A stretch of 59,508 bases of DNA from the NCBI GenBank assembly GCA_946186375.1, contig CAMHMZ010000011.1, positions 1-59,508 on the forward strand, written 5' to 3'. The notes beneath the pieces are model-generated. The model was not told where the DNA came from, ran no database searches, and saw only the letters and a program-made list of their open reading frames with translations. Source of the stretch: an uncultured Clostridia bacterium. Lineage in GTDB: Bacteria > Bacillota > Clostridia > Oscillospirales > Oscillospiraceae. Made by a program: the position numbers and the translations under genes. Below are positions 34,441-42,580 of the stretch, piece after piece. Numbering within the stretch: position 1 is the first letter of the stretch; every line of letters starts with the position of its first letter.

Positions 34441-35676
34441 TTATTCTTCAGATTGATAATCAACCGCCCCGTACTGCTTAAAAAGCGCGTCTAATCTTTC
34501 ATCAATATAGACTTTTGCATTCCCCGAAAGCCGTATGTGGGCCTTTTGATAATGTTTTTTTGCAACAGAGGAAATATCTTCGTTTCGCCCAAAGGAGGCC
34601 ATGTAGGTGTCGGATCCAAGAGCCTGCCAAATTGTGTCCATAGGTATTCCATTATTTACACTTGTATCTATAACTTTGCAATCTTTAATGACTGCATACC
34701 AGGGGTACCGATCCATCCACGGATAGTCAATCATCCATTTTGGCAAAACGAAATTTGAATCTTTGAAAGCTCGAAGATGGCCTCGTCCGACTATCACTGG
34801 CTGATTCCGGCCTTTTAAATCTGTTGTGAGTGCTGCCATATAGATTTCATCGTCATCTTTAATCGACTGCACTTTGAAAGGATAGTTTGAAACATATACC
34901 TTCTTGCCTTCCAAATCTACACATGACATCGGCAACGGTTCCCCAGGTTGAAGCCTATCATCGGCTACTCCACTTAATTTCATCCAAATAGTATGTGAAA
35001 AGAGAATTTGTTCCTGCTTTTCTGTCTCCCTAAATAGTGAGAAGATTAGGTCGTTATCTTTTCTCGCATTATCAAGTTCTTTCGTTAGTTCAGTCGTTGA
35101 AACAAATGCTGATTTCTTATCTAGCGCAGCACCGTACATCTTGCCACTTCGACTTACCCCGGTTCCTTTCTTCTCTCTCCAATGAGCCATATATCTTTTA
35201 TGAGCATCTGCAATAATCGCTTCTGTAATGTGAGCTTCGGGAAAAGAGGTAATTGTTCTCTCAAATGAGCCGTAGTATTCAAGTATTTCATGGAGAAGTA
35301 CCGGTTCATCTTGGATCAGTAAAGACAGTTCAATATTGCTTTTGAACCCACTAGAAGTAAAATTTGCTGAACCAATAACTGCACTACTATCGTCAAAAAT
35401 GTAAAGCTTAGAGTGGAGACCTTTAACGGCTAAGACTTCTATTCCAGCTGATATCATATCAGCTATAGCTTCAAGACTATTAGCTTTTGCAATAAGATCT
35501 TCAATATACAAACGGGTAATAAAGCGGCATGAAATATTCTGCTCTAATACCGCTTTGCATAGTCTATCAGTCATGGATTTCGTCAAGAAAGGGCTAATGA
35601 TCCTTATACTATGTTTTGCCCCGTCGAAAAGATCCATGATCCTTTCAAAATGATTATTTGATAGTATTTCAATCAC
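34441..35676 (-). CDS. Phospholipase D-like (HKD) nuclease
   Basis: A 411-residue protein with one HKD motif: H88-S-K90, then DD and GSANFTSSG. The N-terminal 170 residues form a PLD-superfamily nuclease domain like those of NgoFVII-type restriction enzymes; the C-terminal half (about 220-411) has no motif I recognise. One HKD per chain implies a dimer. The start is GTG 35676, about 9 bases after GAGGTGG; a GTG at 35685 lies inside that site. It is divergent from the XRE-TPR gene. A defence nuclease is plausible, but no methylase partner is adjacent. Confidence 0.7.
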   Translation of the reverse strand: MIEILSNNHFERIMDLFDGAKHSIRIISPFLTKSMTDRLCKAVLEQNISCRFITRLYIEDLIAKANSLEAIADMISAGIEVLAVKGLHSKLYIFDDSSAVIGSANFTSSGFKSNIELSLLIQDEPVLLHEILEYYGSFERTITSFPEAHITEAIIADAHKRYMAHWREKKGTGVSRSGKMYGAALDKKSAFVSTTELTKELDNARKDNDLIFSLFRETEKQEQILFSHTIWMKLSGVADDRLQPGEPLPMSCVDLEGKKVYVSNYPFKVQSIKDDDEIYMAALTTDLKGRNQPVIVGRGHLRAFKDSNFVLPKWMIDYPWMDRYPWYAVIKDCKVIDTSVNNGIPMDTIWQALGSDTYMASFGRNEDISSVAKKHYQKAHIRLSGNAKVYIDERLDALFKQYGAVDYQSEE

Positions 35677-35775
35677 TACGTCCACCTCGATTCTTTATTA
35701 ATATAGCATATGAACAGGATAATAGTAAATTAAGCATTAATTAAATTATTTCAGAGATGATTAATTACCGATATG

Positions 35776-35804
35776 TAGACGCAATGGCATTTATGGCATA
35801 TAAT
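35776..35804 (+). promoter_or_regulatory. Probable promoter of the XRE-TPR gene
   Basis: A perfect TATAAT (35799-35804) lies 38 bases before the start codon, with a weak TAGACG 17 bases upstream. A direct repeat ATGGCAT-TT-ATGGCAT overlaps the spacer and may be an operator. Confidence 0.5.
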
Positions 35805-35842
35805 CAAAGCGCAAGCACGAAGAACCAACTGAGGTGACAAGA

Positions 35843-36832
35843 ATGATCGGAAAATCAATTCAAGAAAAAAGAAAAGCACTAGGCCTTACGCAATCTCAGC
35901 TTGCTGAGCTTCTGGGAGTAACCGCACCTGCAGTAAACCGGTGGGAGAAAGATCTCAGCTATCCGGATGCTAACCTATTAGCGCCACTTGCAAGGGCATT
36001 AAAGACCGATTTGAACGCACTTTTTTCTTTTTATGACTCTCTATCAGATAAGGAGAGAGAGCTCGTTGTCGATCATGCAAGAAACATGCTTCTTACAAGT
36101 ACTGATGCTGAAGCACTTTCATACATTGAAGAAACACTTAAAAGCAATTTGTCTGATGGCCTCTTATTCAAAGACATGGCTGGAATGCTGCATGGGATGC
36201 ACTTTTTTCGGGAAGCTGCAGATCCTTATATTTACCTGGACAAAATTGCGGCCTATTATGAGCGGGCGCTGATCCTTCTTCCAGAGCAAAGCGATAGCAT
36301 TGCTTATTCATTGATGAGTGTATATGCTGAACTAGGGAAAATTGAAAAAGCCGAAGAAGCTTTTTCTTTGATATCTGATGCAAAGATCAATAAGGCATGG
36401 GCTTATATTGAGCTTCTATATAGCGTCCAGAGATATGATGAAGCAATACCGGCAATCAAACAGTCAATTCTGAGGTGTGCAGTCGATCTCTCCTCTAAAC
36501 TCGATTTACTTCGTGACGCGTACAAAAAAATCAACGACAATAAGCTCTCTGACATGGCAGGAGAAAAGAGCGAGCAGCTACGTTCTTTATTCGGGTTTTG
36601 GACAGGCTTTAGTCTGATGAGTGATTTGACAAATTCGATTGCTTCTCAGGATATTGATTTGGAAACCGCAAAGCTAAAAGAATTTGTAAATCTTGATACG
36701 CGCGGAAAAGGGTTGTCAGATGATCCTTTGTTTAAGGAAGTATCCTTGGGCGGCATTTTAAAAGAGTCCGCGTCAACAGCAGACTTAATGGCAGACATAA
36801 TGGTCGCGTTGAAGAAAAAACAAGAAAAGTAG
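35843..36832 (+). CDS. XRE-family regulator with TPR-like helical domain
   Basis: A 329-residue protein. Residues 1-60 form an XRE helix-turn-helix (KRKALGLTQSQLAELLGV, then APAVNRWEKDLSYPD). The remainder is helical with TPR-like pairs (about 120-250). Rgg/PlcR-like regulators share this layout and often sense peptides through the TPR part, but a peptide gene is not obvious next to it. ATG 35843 is preferred over GTG 35834 because of the GAGG site. It is the only plus-strand cargo gene, divergent from the nuclease. Confidence 0.8.
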   Translation: MIGKSIQEKRKALGLTQSQLAELLGVTAPAVNRWEKDLSYPDANLLAPLARALKTDLNALFSFYDSLSDKERELVVDHARNMLLTSTDAEALSYIEETLKSNLSDGLLFKDMAGMLHGMHFFREAADPYIYLDKIAAYYERALILLPEQSDSIAYSLMSVYAELGKIEKAEEAFSLISDAKINKAWAYIELLYSVQRYDEAIPAIKQSILRCAVDLSSKLDLLRDAYKKINDNKLSDMAGEKSEQLRSLFGFWTGFSLMSDLTNSIASQDIDLETAKLKEFVNLDTRGKGLSDDPLFKEVSLGGILKESASTADLMADIMVALKKKQEK

Positions 36833-36835
36833 TAC

Positions 36836-36863
36836 TACGGGGCTGTGAAATCACAGCCCCGTA
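36836..36863 (-). terminator. Convergent-gene hairpin terminator
   Basis: Perfect 13-bp stem (TACGGGGCTGTGA with its complement) and a 2-base loop, between the convergent XRE-TPR and YbjN-like genes. The minus-strand side is followed by a T-rich tract, so it mainly ends the minus-strand operon but may serve both. Confidence 0.65.
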
Positions 36864-36868
36864 TCTAA

Positions 36869-37390
36869 TCAATTCATGTCTCCATTCACGACGAGAGGTT
36901 TATCGCGAAGTTCCTGCAGGATGCGTAGCATCTCTATTGGTCCTCTCTTGCTTGTAGTCGCTGCGCCGTAGAGTGCCTCTGCAAGAATATGATACTCGTT
37001 TTCGAGAATACTCATGATGCGGACGAAAAGCTCAAAACAGCACTCGCCAACACACTCATCGTCAGTTCTGACCGGCAAATCTGCCTCAACATTCACATTG
37101 GAGTTTGAATCCAGGTAGAATTTGAAAAAGCGAATCTTTGCCGAAAGCGTGTTGCAGGCCTCCATCACGTCCACACGTTTTGCCGAGGGAATTTTGTGCA
37201 TGAGACCAAAGATGCGGACTGCTACATCATTATCCTCATCATTGGAAATGTAGCGAACAATCACTTCTGGGCCTGCTTCAACTTCAAATCCAGCCTCCAC
37301 CATGGATGCGTCACCAACCTCTGTGACACGGTATTTCACACTGTGTTCATCAAAAGTATTGATAATAAGTTCCGTTGCTTTGTGGATCAT
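36869..37390 (-). CDS. YbjN-like protein (tentative)
   Basis: A 173-residue soluble protein. An alternating strand/helix pattern with VIVRYISNDEDNDVAVRIFG and a late helix starting ILENEYHILAEALYG resembles the YbjN / type III chaperone-like fold. YbjN proteins are poorly understood and often occur with regulatory or chaperone genes. GGAGG lies 8 bases before the ATG. It is downstream of, and probably cotranscribed with, the vWA gene. Family assignment is by overall pattern only. Confidence 0.5.
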   Translation of the reverse strand: MIHKATELIINTFDEHSVKYRVTEVGDASMVEAGFEVEAGPEVIVRYISNDEDNDVAVRIFGLMHKIPSAKRVDVMEACNTLSAKIRFFKFYLDSNSNVNVEADLPVRTDDECVGECCFELFVRIMSILENEYHILAEALYGAATTSKRGPIEMLRILQELRDKPLVVNGDMN

Positions 37391-37425
37391 AATAATTTCC
37401 TCCTGTAGTTCTTTTTCTTGAGCAA

Positions 37426-38070
37426 TTACTTGCTCCGCTTTTCATAGTCCTCTTCGACGTCTTGTTTCCATTCAGAGGAGAACGGCATACTGCATCGTGC
37501 TGATGAAACCGCGCGCGCCATTGAACGAAAGCTCAGTTTGACACCCGCTCCATCAGGCATGAAGTTTGTAGCATGGTCTGCTTGAATTCCCAGATGGCCT
37601 GCTGCCTCAATAGCATCAATGTTTGCGCCGAGAAAAAGGAATTCCCATCCATACTTGTTCTTTTCATGTTCGATCATTTGTTTAACGGCATCATAAGAAT
37701 AATGGCGGCTGGCATTTTCAAGACCATCTGTTGTGATAACAAAGATGGTTTTGGCGGGAACATCTTCTTCTCTGGCATAGTGGTGAATGTTCACGATATG
37801 CTTAATGGTAGATCCAATGGAATCCAGCAGCGCTGTACAGCCACCTGGAATATAGTCTTTTGTGGTCATAAGCGGAACCTCCTGGATGTTCACTCGATCA
37901 TGAATTCGCTCTATGCTTGTGTCAAAGAGCACCGTTGTTACAAAAGCGCATCCATCTTCGTTTTTCTGCTTCTCAATGAGGCTGTTGAATCCTCCTATGG
38001 TGTCTTCTTCCAGTCCGTGCATAGATCCGCTCCGGTCAAGAATGAAGACGAGCTCCGTGATGTCGTTCAT
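37426..38070 (-). CDS. von Willebrand A (vWA) domain protein
   Basis: A 214-residue stand-alone vWA domain. The MIDAS metal site is D12-R-S14-G-S16, with later Thr and Asp loops (ITTDGLENAS). TerY-like proteins of this size occur in bacterial stress and defence clusters, usually as metal-dependent protein-interaction modules. GGAGG precedes the ATG. Upstream is a promoter motif shared with the Sel1 gene at 38893. Confidence 0.85.
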   Translation of the reverse strand: MNDITELVFILDRSGSMHGLEEDTIGGFNSLIEKQKNEDGCAFVTTVLFDTSIERIHDRVNIQEVPLMTTKDYIPGGCTALLDSIGSTIKHIVNIHHYAREEDVPAKTIFVITTDGLENASRHYSYDAVKQMIEHEKNKYGWEFLFLGANIDAIEAAGHLGIQADHATNFMPDGAGVKLSFRSMARAVSSARCSMPFSSEWKQDVEEDYEKRSK

Positions 38071-38103
38071 AATAAAAACCTCCTATCTGTTGCTTACAGC
38101 TAC

Positions 38104-38148
38104 AGTATAGGAGGTCCTTAATTGTATTTGGTCGTTTCAAAAGCGACA
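38104..38148 (-). promoter_or_regulatory. Conserved promoter motif, copy A (before the vWA gene)
   Basis: On the minus strand a 19-mer (complement of 38130-38148, ending AAACGACC) is followed by TTAAGG and then TATACT (38104-38109), which can be a -10 box. Copy B before the Sel1 gene matches the 19-mer at 16 of 19 positions, with the same order and nearly the same spacing (20 versus 19 bases). There is no good TTGACA at -35, so an activator or alternative sigma factor is possible. Confidence 0.45.
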
Positions 38149-38161
38149 TTGATTATTTAGG

Positions 38162-38356
38162 TTACTTGACTTCGGCTTTCTTCTCTTCTTCACTGTTTTC
38201 GGCATACATTTGCGCTACTTCATCTTTAATCGGCTGTGAAAACTTATGTTTGTTCAACCAGGGTATATAAAGTTTGCCAATCCCAGCCGAAACAAGAAAG
38301 GCAACAGCAAATGCTACTAACATCTTGATAGACATATTACTTCTCTCTTTCTTCAT
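38162..38356 (-). CDS. 64-residue membrane protein resembling the MraY N-terminus
   Basis: A small protein with one membrane helix (about residues 9-27) followed by IPWLNKHKFSQPIKDE and a charged tail. The helix plus IP-W-L-x-K-x-KF-x-Q-x-I-x-DE closely resembles the first helix and loop of MraY (phospho-MurNAc-pentapeptide transferase), which continues for another 270 residues in the enzyme. The catalytic parts are absent, so it cannot be an enzyme. Its ATG overlaps the previous stop (ATGA). It may be a decoy or regulator of MraY, or only a fortuitous likeness; the likeness is from memory. Confidence 0.55.
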   Translation of the reverse strand: MKKERSNMSIKMLVAFAVAFLVSAGIGKLYIPWLNKHKFSQPIKDEVAQMYAENSEEEKKAEVK

Positions 38357-38859
38357 TCTTTATCAGAACCGTAATCATGCCCTTGTGCTTGTGGATGCTT
38401 ACCGTAATACTTTTCCATAAATACATAACCGGCATCATTGGAGTTTTGCACTAATTCCATAGTGCCACTTATAATTTCAGAAAACCATTCCTTTTCCTCC
38501 TGGGCTGTTTGAAACCCACTTTGAGGGTACTGCCCGCCAGGTTGCCAACTCTCATTATGATCTTTCATTCCTTGAAGGAACGACAACATGTATCCTCGGG
38601 TTGTCGGCGTAAATTCGTTTTCTTCAACAAATCGCCAATCAATTTTGGTTGTGTCAAGCCCTTCGATATAACTAAACATGACAACTGTGAGCTTTCCTTC
38701 GTCCAACAGTTGAATCGTGCGTCGTACCACTTCATCAGAGTCATCAAAATCGCACTCAAACTTTTCCTCGAGCTCTCTTTCTTGTGAAGTAGATACTCCC
38801 CTATACGCCACGCCATATTTTATAACCATCGGTCCCACAGTTAATCCCACCTTTATCAA
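38353..38859 (-). CDS. Hypothetical protein
   Basis: About 168 residues if the TTG at 38859 is used; GTG at 38838 (after AAGGTGG) or ATG at 38829 are alternatives that shorten it by 7 or 10 residues. Soluble, acidic, with an EWFSEIISGTMELVQ helix and no recognised motif. It is upstream of and overlaps the MraY-like peptide by 4 bases, so the two likely act together. No function can be given. Confidence 0.5.
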   Translation of the reverse strand: MIKVGLTVGPMVIKYGVAYRGVSTSQERELEEKFECDFDDSDEVVRRTIQLLDEGKLTVVMFSYIEGLDTTKIDWRFVEENEFTPTTRGYMLSFLQGMKDHNESWQPGGQYPQSGFQTAQEEKEWFSEIISGTMELVQNSNDAGYVFMEKYYGKHPQAQGHDYGSDKE

Positions 38860-38892
38860 TTACATCTCATAGATCTACAAAGTATGCTCCTA

Positions 38893-39636
38893 TTAAGCCT
38901 CACGGTTACTCTTGTTAAGTGAAAACAGCTTTTTGAGCTGAGACAAAAAGATCTTTCCAAATGATTCTCGTTCTTCTAAGGAATCTTCCTTAAAATAGTC
39001 CTGGATAGCTGTCAGCTTTTCAAATGCTTCTTCATCAAGCTCCCACTGCTTCATAGCTTGATCTCTTATTACCACGCCCTTGGGCCTATCTTTTTTTACG
39101 CCAGTTCCAAACAGATAGCATGTGCCAAGCTTCCACAGGGCATGAGAGTCGCCTTCGTCCGCAAGTTTTTGGCAGCATTGAAAATATAGTTTTTCCTGAC
39201 GCTTTTGCCTTTTCCATGCGTCCTTCGTAATGGTCTTCGATTTGAATTCGTCATACTTATAGACATAATCATGGATTGCCTGTTTATGACCATATTTGGC
39301 AGCTCGTTCAAGATGCAACGCATATATGAATTCTCCAACCCCGAAAAAGGATTCTGCCCGTTGCGCACATCTATACGCAGCATCTGCATGGCCTCTGAAT
39401 TCAGCATAGTTATAGTACGGTTCGGCTGCTTCCCAAGCTTTATCCTCGTCTTTTGTCAAGGCAAACGTAAGGGCTTCTATGTCCAAACCTCTTTCATACA
39501 CATGATCCAAACTCACGAACCAATGCGCATAGCCTTCGAGGCCGGCACATAAGACGGCTTTCCACGTGACACCTTCCGTTGGCTGGTATCCAATGTATGA
39601 AAGAAACCTCTCTTCTCTTTTTGAGTAAATCTTCAT
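38893..39636 (-). CDS. Sel1/TPR-like helical repeat protein
   Basis: A 247-residue protein with degenerate Sel1-like helical repeats (for example ALWKLGTCYLFGTGVKKD near residue 170, and ADAAYRCAQRAESFFG). Sel1 repeats form right-handed superhelices for protein binding. No clear ribosome site lies before ATG 39636. A promoter motif shared with the vWA gene lies about 90-135 bases upstream. The partner is unknown. Confidence 0.65.
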   Translation of the reverse strand: MKIYSKREERFLSYIGYQPTEGVTWKAVLCAGLEGYAHWFVSLDHVYERGLDIEALTFALTKDEDKAWEAAEPYYNYAEFRGHADAAYRCAQRAESFFGVGEFIYALHLERAAKYGHKQAIHDYVYKYDEFKSKTITKDAWKRQKRQEKLYFQCCQKLADEGDSHALWKLGTCYLFGTGVKKDRPKGVVIRDQAMKQWELDEEAFEKLTAIQDYFKEDSLEERESFGKIFLSQLKKLFSLNKSNREA

Positions 39637-39727
39637 AGCAATTAGAAGGGCGTGATTGCCCTGAATCCTTTCGCTTAATAATATATCCTGCTGCCCTGCG
39701 CTCTGGCCGTCTAGCTTCTCAACTCAT

Positions 39728-39771
39728 AGCATAAGAGAAACCTTAAAATAATGGTCGTTTTACAAGAGACA
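39728..39771 (-). promoter_or_regulatory. Conserved promoter motif, copy B (before the Sel1 gene)
   Basis: The complement of 39753-39771 matches copy A at 16 of 19 positions, followed by TTAAGG (39741-39746) and TATGCT (39728-39733). It lies between the macro-domain gene stop and the Sel1 gene, so it starts a separate transcript. Confidence 0.45.
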
Positions 39772-39772
39772 A

Positions 39773-40939
39773 TTAACCGCCGAGAAGAGGTTGGTCATAC
39801 TGGAATAACAATTCATTGATCTCAAAAATGTCGTAATTTTGCTGGAGAATGCAGTACTCAACAATCACATCAAAGAGGATACTGTGGGACAAGCTATATC
39901 CGGCTTTTAATAGCAACTCATTTGTCTCGTTGAGCGGCAACTCAAGTGCAATTGCGAGAGCGACGGCAGTCGTCTTCTTTGGATGGTAGTTCTCATCGCA
40001 GCGTAGCCTTGAAAAAAGACGCCGATCAATGTTCGCTCTGCCGTAGCAGTCTGAATCTCTTTCAAACCCTTTCTCATCAATTTTTCTTAGCACCATCTGT
40101 GAAAAACTCTCATCAAGGATTGCGCCTCGCTCCGGCTGAAAAGATCCAAACGGAAGAACCAATCCCGGTTTACTTGCTTTTGGCTTGCCCTCCTTTTGCG
40201 AAGGTACAGCCTCGTCGCGGCGTTTTCGATGCCATGAGAAACCGCTATGGCGTTTCTCAGAGGAGAAGGTTGGTTCAGATGCCTGGGGTAGGGACGCTTG
40301 AGATTGCTGTTTTTTCCTCTCCTCGTTGATATCCTCTAATGTTATAGCAGGAAAGGCCCCAGTGCTGGCATTGTCCAGCATCATCTCCTCTTCTTTTTTT
40401 CTTTTCTCCTGCTTATCAATATATCGTATGTAATCCTCTAAGCCAGACAGCAAGGACGGGGAGGGGCGGAAATCTCTCTTGTCGGGTATCACGAGGATTA
40501 TATTTGTATCTTCATGTGTGTAGAGAAAGCTCCTGATCTCTTCAGCGGCAATTTCCAACGCAAGCTCTTTCGGACAGTCACCCGATTTGATTCCAAGCAG
40601 CGGGAAAGCAACGCTTGATAAATTAAAATCTGATACAATCTGCAGTGCACGGCGGTAGCAATAACGAATGATTTCCGGATCTGTATACGATTCTATTCCA
40701 TCCGGGAGAGGCGTGTTTATAGTATAGTGGCAGTTCTGCCTGTTGGGTCGTCTCAGTTCATATTCACCAATACCGATTGTACCAATTGTGTCGTATTCTT
40801 CTTTGGCACCATCTGTCGTTTGAAGAGAATCGGCGTTCAGTAGCTGGGAATACTGTTTTAAGAATACCCGCATAGAGGTGTCAACTACTGCATCGCACCA
40901 TACCTCATCCAATTTGTCTCTTACTATTTGAAAGGGCAT
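39773..40939 (-). CDS. Macro-domain protein, retron-associated
   Basis: A 388-residue protein. The N-terminal macro domain (about 1-160) begins MPFQIVRDKLDEVWCDAVVD and has VAFPLLGIKSGDCP (macro phosphate loop). The usual NAAN ligand segment after the first strand is replaced by DTSM, so ADP-ribose binding or hydrolysis may be altered. A charged linker leads to a C-terminal domain (about 290-388) with YGRANIDRRLFSRLRCDENY and TAVALAIALELPLNET, a conserved XRE-like helical domain seen with this macro family in Clostridia. GGAG precedes the ATG. It is third in the retron operon and is a candidate effector. Confidence 0.75.
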   Translation of the reverse strand: MPFQIVRDKLDEVWCDAVVDTSMRVFLKQYSQLLNADSLQTTDGAKEEYDTIGTIGIGEYELRRPNRQNCHYTINTPLPDGIESYTDPEIIRYCYRRALQIVSDFNLSSVAFPLLGIKSGDCPKELALEIAAEEIRSFLYTHEDTNIILVIPDKRDFRPSPSLLSGLEDYIRYIDKQEKRKKEEEMMLDNASTGAFPAITLEDINEERKKQQSQASLPQASEPTFSSEKRHSGFSWHRKRRDEAVPSQKEGKPKASKPGLVLPFGSFQPERGAILDESFSQMVLRKIDEKGFERDSDCYGRANIDRRLFSRLRCDENYHPKKTTAVALAIALELPLNETNELLLKAGYSLSHSILFDVIVEYCILQQNYDIFEINELLFQYDQPLLGG

Positions 40940-40985
40940 CGTCTTTTCTCCTGTTCCGTCAATTCACGCAGAATTGTCTTTCCTA

Positions 40986-41414
40986 TTATCTGCTCTGGGG
41001 GTTCACCCCAAAAGCTTCACAGCAGATTTCATAAACCAACGAGTTGGGATGATATTCCTTGCTGTTCCATATTTCACTGTCAGATTGACTTTGATATTTT
41101 CTCAGAGAGGCAGCAATAGCGGCACTTCGAGATTCTCCGCTGTCGCAGCAGATAAAGATGTCTGCATCCCTTGGGGTTGAAAGAAAAAACTCCAGGATAA
41201 TCGAGGCATGGCTGGGCGTAAATGCGAACGGATTGGTTTTATCCGTTGTATCAAGAAAATGTAGTTCGACCGCATTTGGCGCTCTATTATCCCATGCATG
41301 GGATGAGCACAGGATATAAAACGCTGTTGAAGACTCTATTTCGCTGACTACTGCCCTAATTGGGCTAATCAATATATTTCGCATTGGTTTTTCCGACTTG
41401 GCAGAAGGTATCAC
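40986..41414 (-). CDS. Tyrosine-phosphatase-like protein, retron-associated
   Basis: A 142-residue protein with a CX5R phosphatase loop C90-D-S-G-E-S-R96 followed by SAAIAASL, as in a small bacterial dual-specificity-like family. The residue before the Cys is Cys rather than His. GTG 41414 overlaps the reverse transcriptase stop codon, so translation is coupled; ATG at residue 11 is an alternative. Tight coupling to the retron RT and macro gene marks it as a likely accessory protein of the retron. Substrate unknown. Confidence 0.7.
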   Translation of the reverse strand: MIPSAKSEKPMRNILISPIRAVVSEIESSTAFYILCSSHAWDNRAPNAVELHFLDTTDKTNPFAFTPSHASIILEFFLSTPRDADIFICCDSGESRSAAIAASLRKYQSQSDSEIWNSKEYHPNSLVYEICCEAFGVNPQSR

Positions 41415-42553
41415 CAGAGGCCAAGTTCAATCCGTTTAAGTAAGGCTTTCCGTTTTTCCTCTTTATCCATGCAGCCGTTAACAAACTCACGGTATTTTAC
41501 GAATTCTTCATTATTCGGAGTCACCTGTAAAACATAAGCAATTCTTCCCAGCAGGGAAGAGAAATACGAATCGGCATTCGGCGTACCATTATCATCCATG
41601 AATTCAGAGTTGTTCATATGGATCAGGTGGTCGACTACGCCGAATTTCTTAAGATAATATATCTCCTGGCGAACTTGTTTTCGATAATCAACCGGAGTGC
41701 TGATCTTCTCGTTACAAACGATGCCGGTAACCCTGTGCTGCCTTCCTTTCCCATCAACGTGGATCTTCTTATAGTTCAGGCGAAAACCGTACTTCTTCAG
41801 CGTTTGCTGGACAAAAGAAATCAGGTCCTTAACAGCAATACGATTCCCGGAAAAGGTCATATCATCGCTATATCGGGAATAGGAAAGATTATGCTCCTTG
41901 CAGTACTCTGCAATCTCATTATCTGCTTTGATAATGCACAAGTTTGAAAGGTAAGGGCTTGTACAGGCGCCCTGCGGCAGTCTTCCGTTCAGGCAGCAGA
42001 GATTTGTTAACAGAGTGGCCCCCTCGGTGGGAAAACGCATTTGATTGGCAAAAACGTCATAGACCATGCCAAAAGTGATAGAGTCGAAGAAGTGGGAGAT
42101 ATCAAGTTTTACGAGAACCTGGTTCCCTAAATGGACTCTAGCATTATCTATGAGCGAGGTGCCCTTCTTATAGGCGTATGTGTACTCTGTAGTTGGGGTC
42201 TTCTCCAGGATGTTTTTAAGGATCCAGCGCTGATAAGCCTCCAGCGGATACATAGGCTGAGATATCTGTCTGGTCTTGCCATGTACCGTAATAGTGTGCT
42301 GGTGGTAGTATTTTTCGGGGTTATTTGACACTTCAAGAAGACGCCTATATTGCATCCAAAGCATCTTGGGATTTGTTTCTTTTGGATTAGATAGAAGCGC
42401 GAAAAAAACCGCCGACGGAATCGGCGGATAGTTATTCTCTGTGTGTACCCATGAACTGACGTTTGCCCAAGCTTTTCCTCTAAATGTAGGATTACTGAGG
42501 AGAGCGAGATCCGCCGCCTTGATCTTCAATTTTCCTTTTTCAGTCCACCGCAT
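41411..42553 (-). CDS. Retron-type reverse transcriptase
   Basis: A 380-residue RT. The retron-specific box N137-A-R-V-H141 precedes the first catalytic Asp151 (LVKLDISHFFDSI). LPQGACTSP (192-200) is the RT motif 4 form of retrons. The catalytic box is Y228-S-D-D231 (YSDD in place of the usual YADD). The VTG element (275-277) lies where retron RTs recognise their own ncRNA. A structured ncRNA with matching a1/a2 arms is directly upstream. It should make msDNA from that RNA. It is coupled to the phosphatase-like gene by a 4-base overlap. About 60 residues longer than small retron RTs. Confidence 0.93.
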   Translation of the reverse strand: MRWTEKGKLKIKAADLALLSNPTFRGKAWANVSSWVHTENNYPPIPSAVFFALLSNPKETNPKMLWMQYRRLLEVSNNPEKYYHQHTITVHGKTRQISQPMYPLEAYQRWILKNILEKTPTTEYTYAYKKGTSLIDNARVHLGNQVLVKLDISHFFDSITFGMVYDVFANQMRFPTEGATLLTNLCCLNGRLPQGACTSPYLSNLCIIKADNEIAEYCKEHNLSYSRYSDDMTFSGNRIAVKDLISFVQQTLKKYGFRLNYKKIHVDGKGRQHRVTGIVCNEKISTPVDYRKQVRQEIYYLKKFGVVDHLIHMNNSEFMDDNGTPNADSYFSSLLGRIAYVLQVTPNNEEFVKYREFVNGCMDKEEKRKALLKRIELGLW

Positions 42554-42580
42554 TGTCCTCGCCTCCTTGCCCCCAAAGGG

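Noticed and set aside
41411..42553. Group II intron or diversity-generating retroelement RT
   Set aside because: No maturase domain or intron structure, no template/variable repeat pair seen; NAxxH, VTG and the ncRNA point to a retron.
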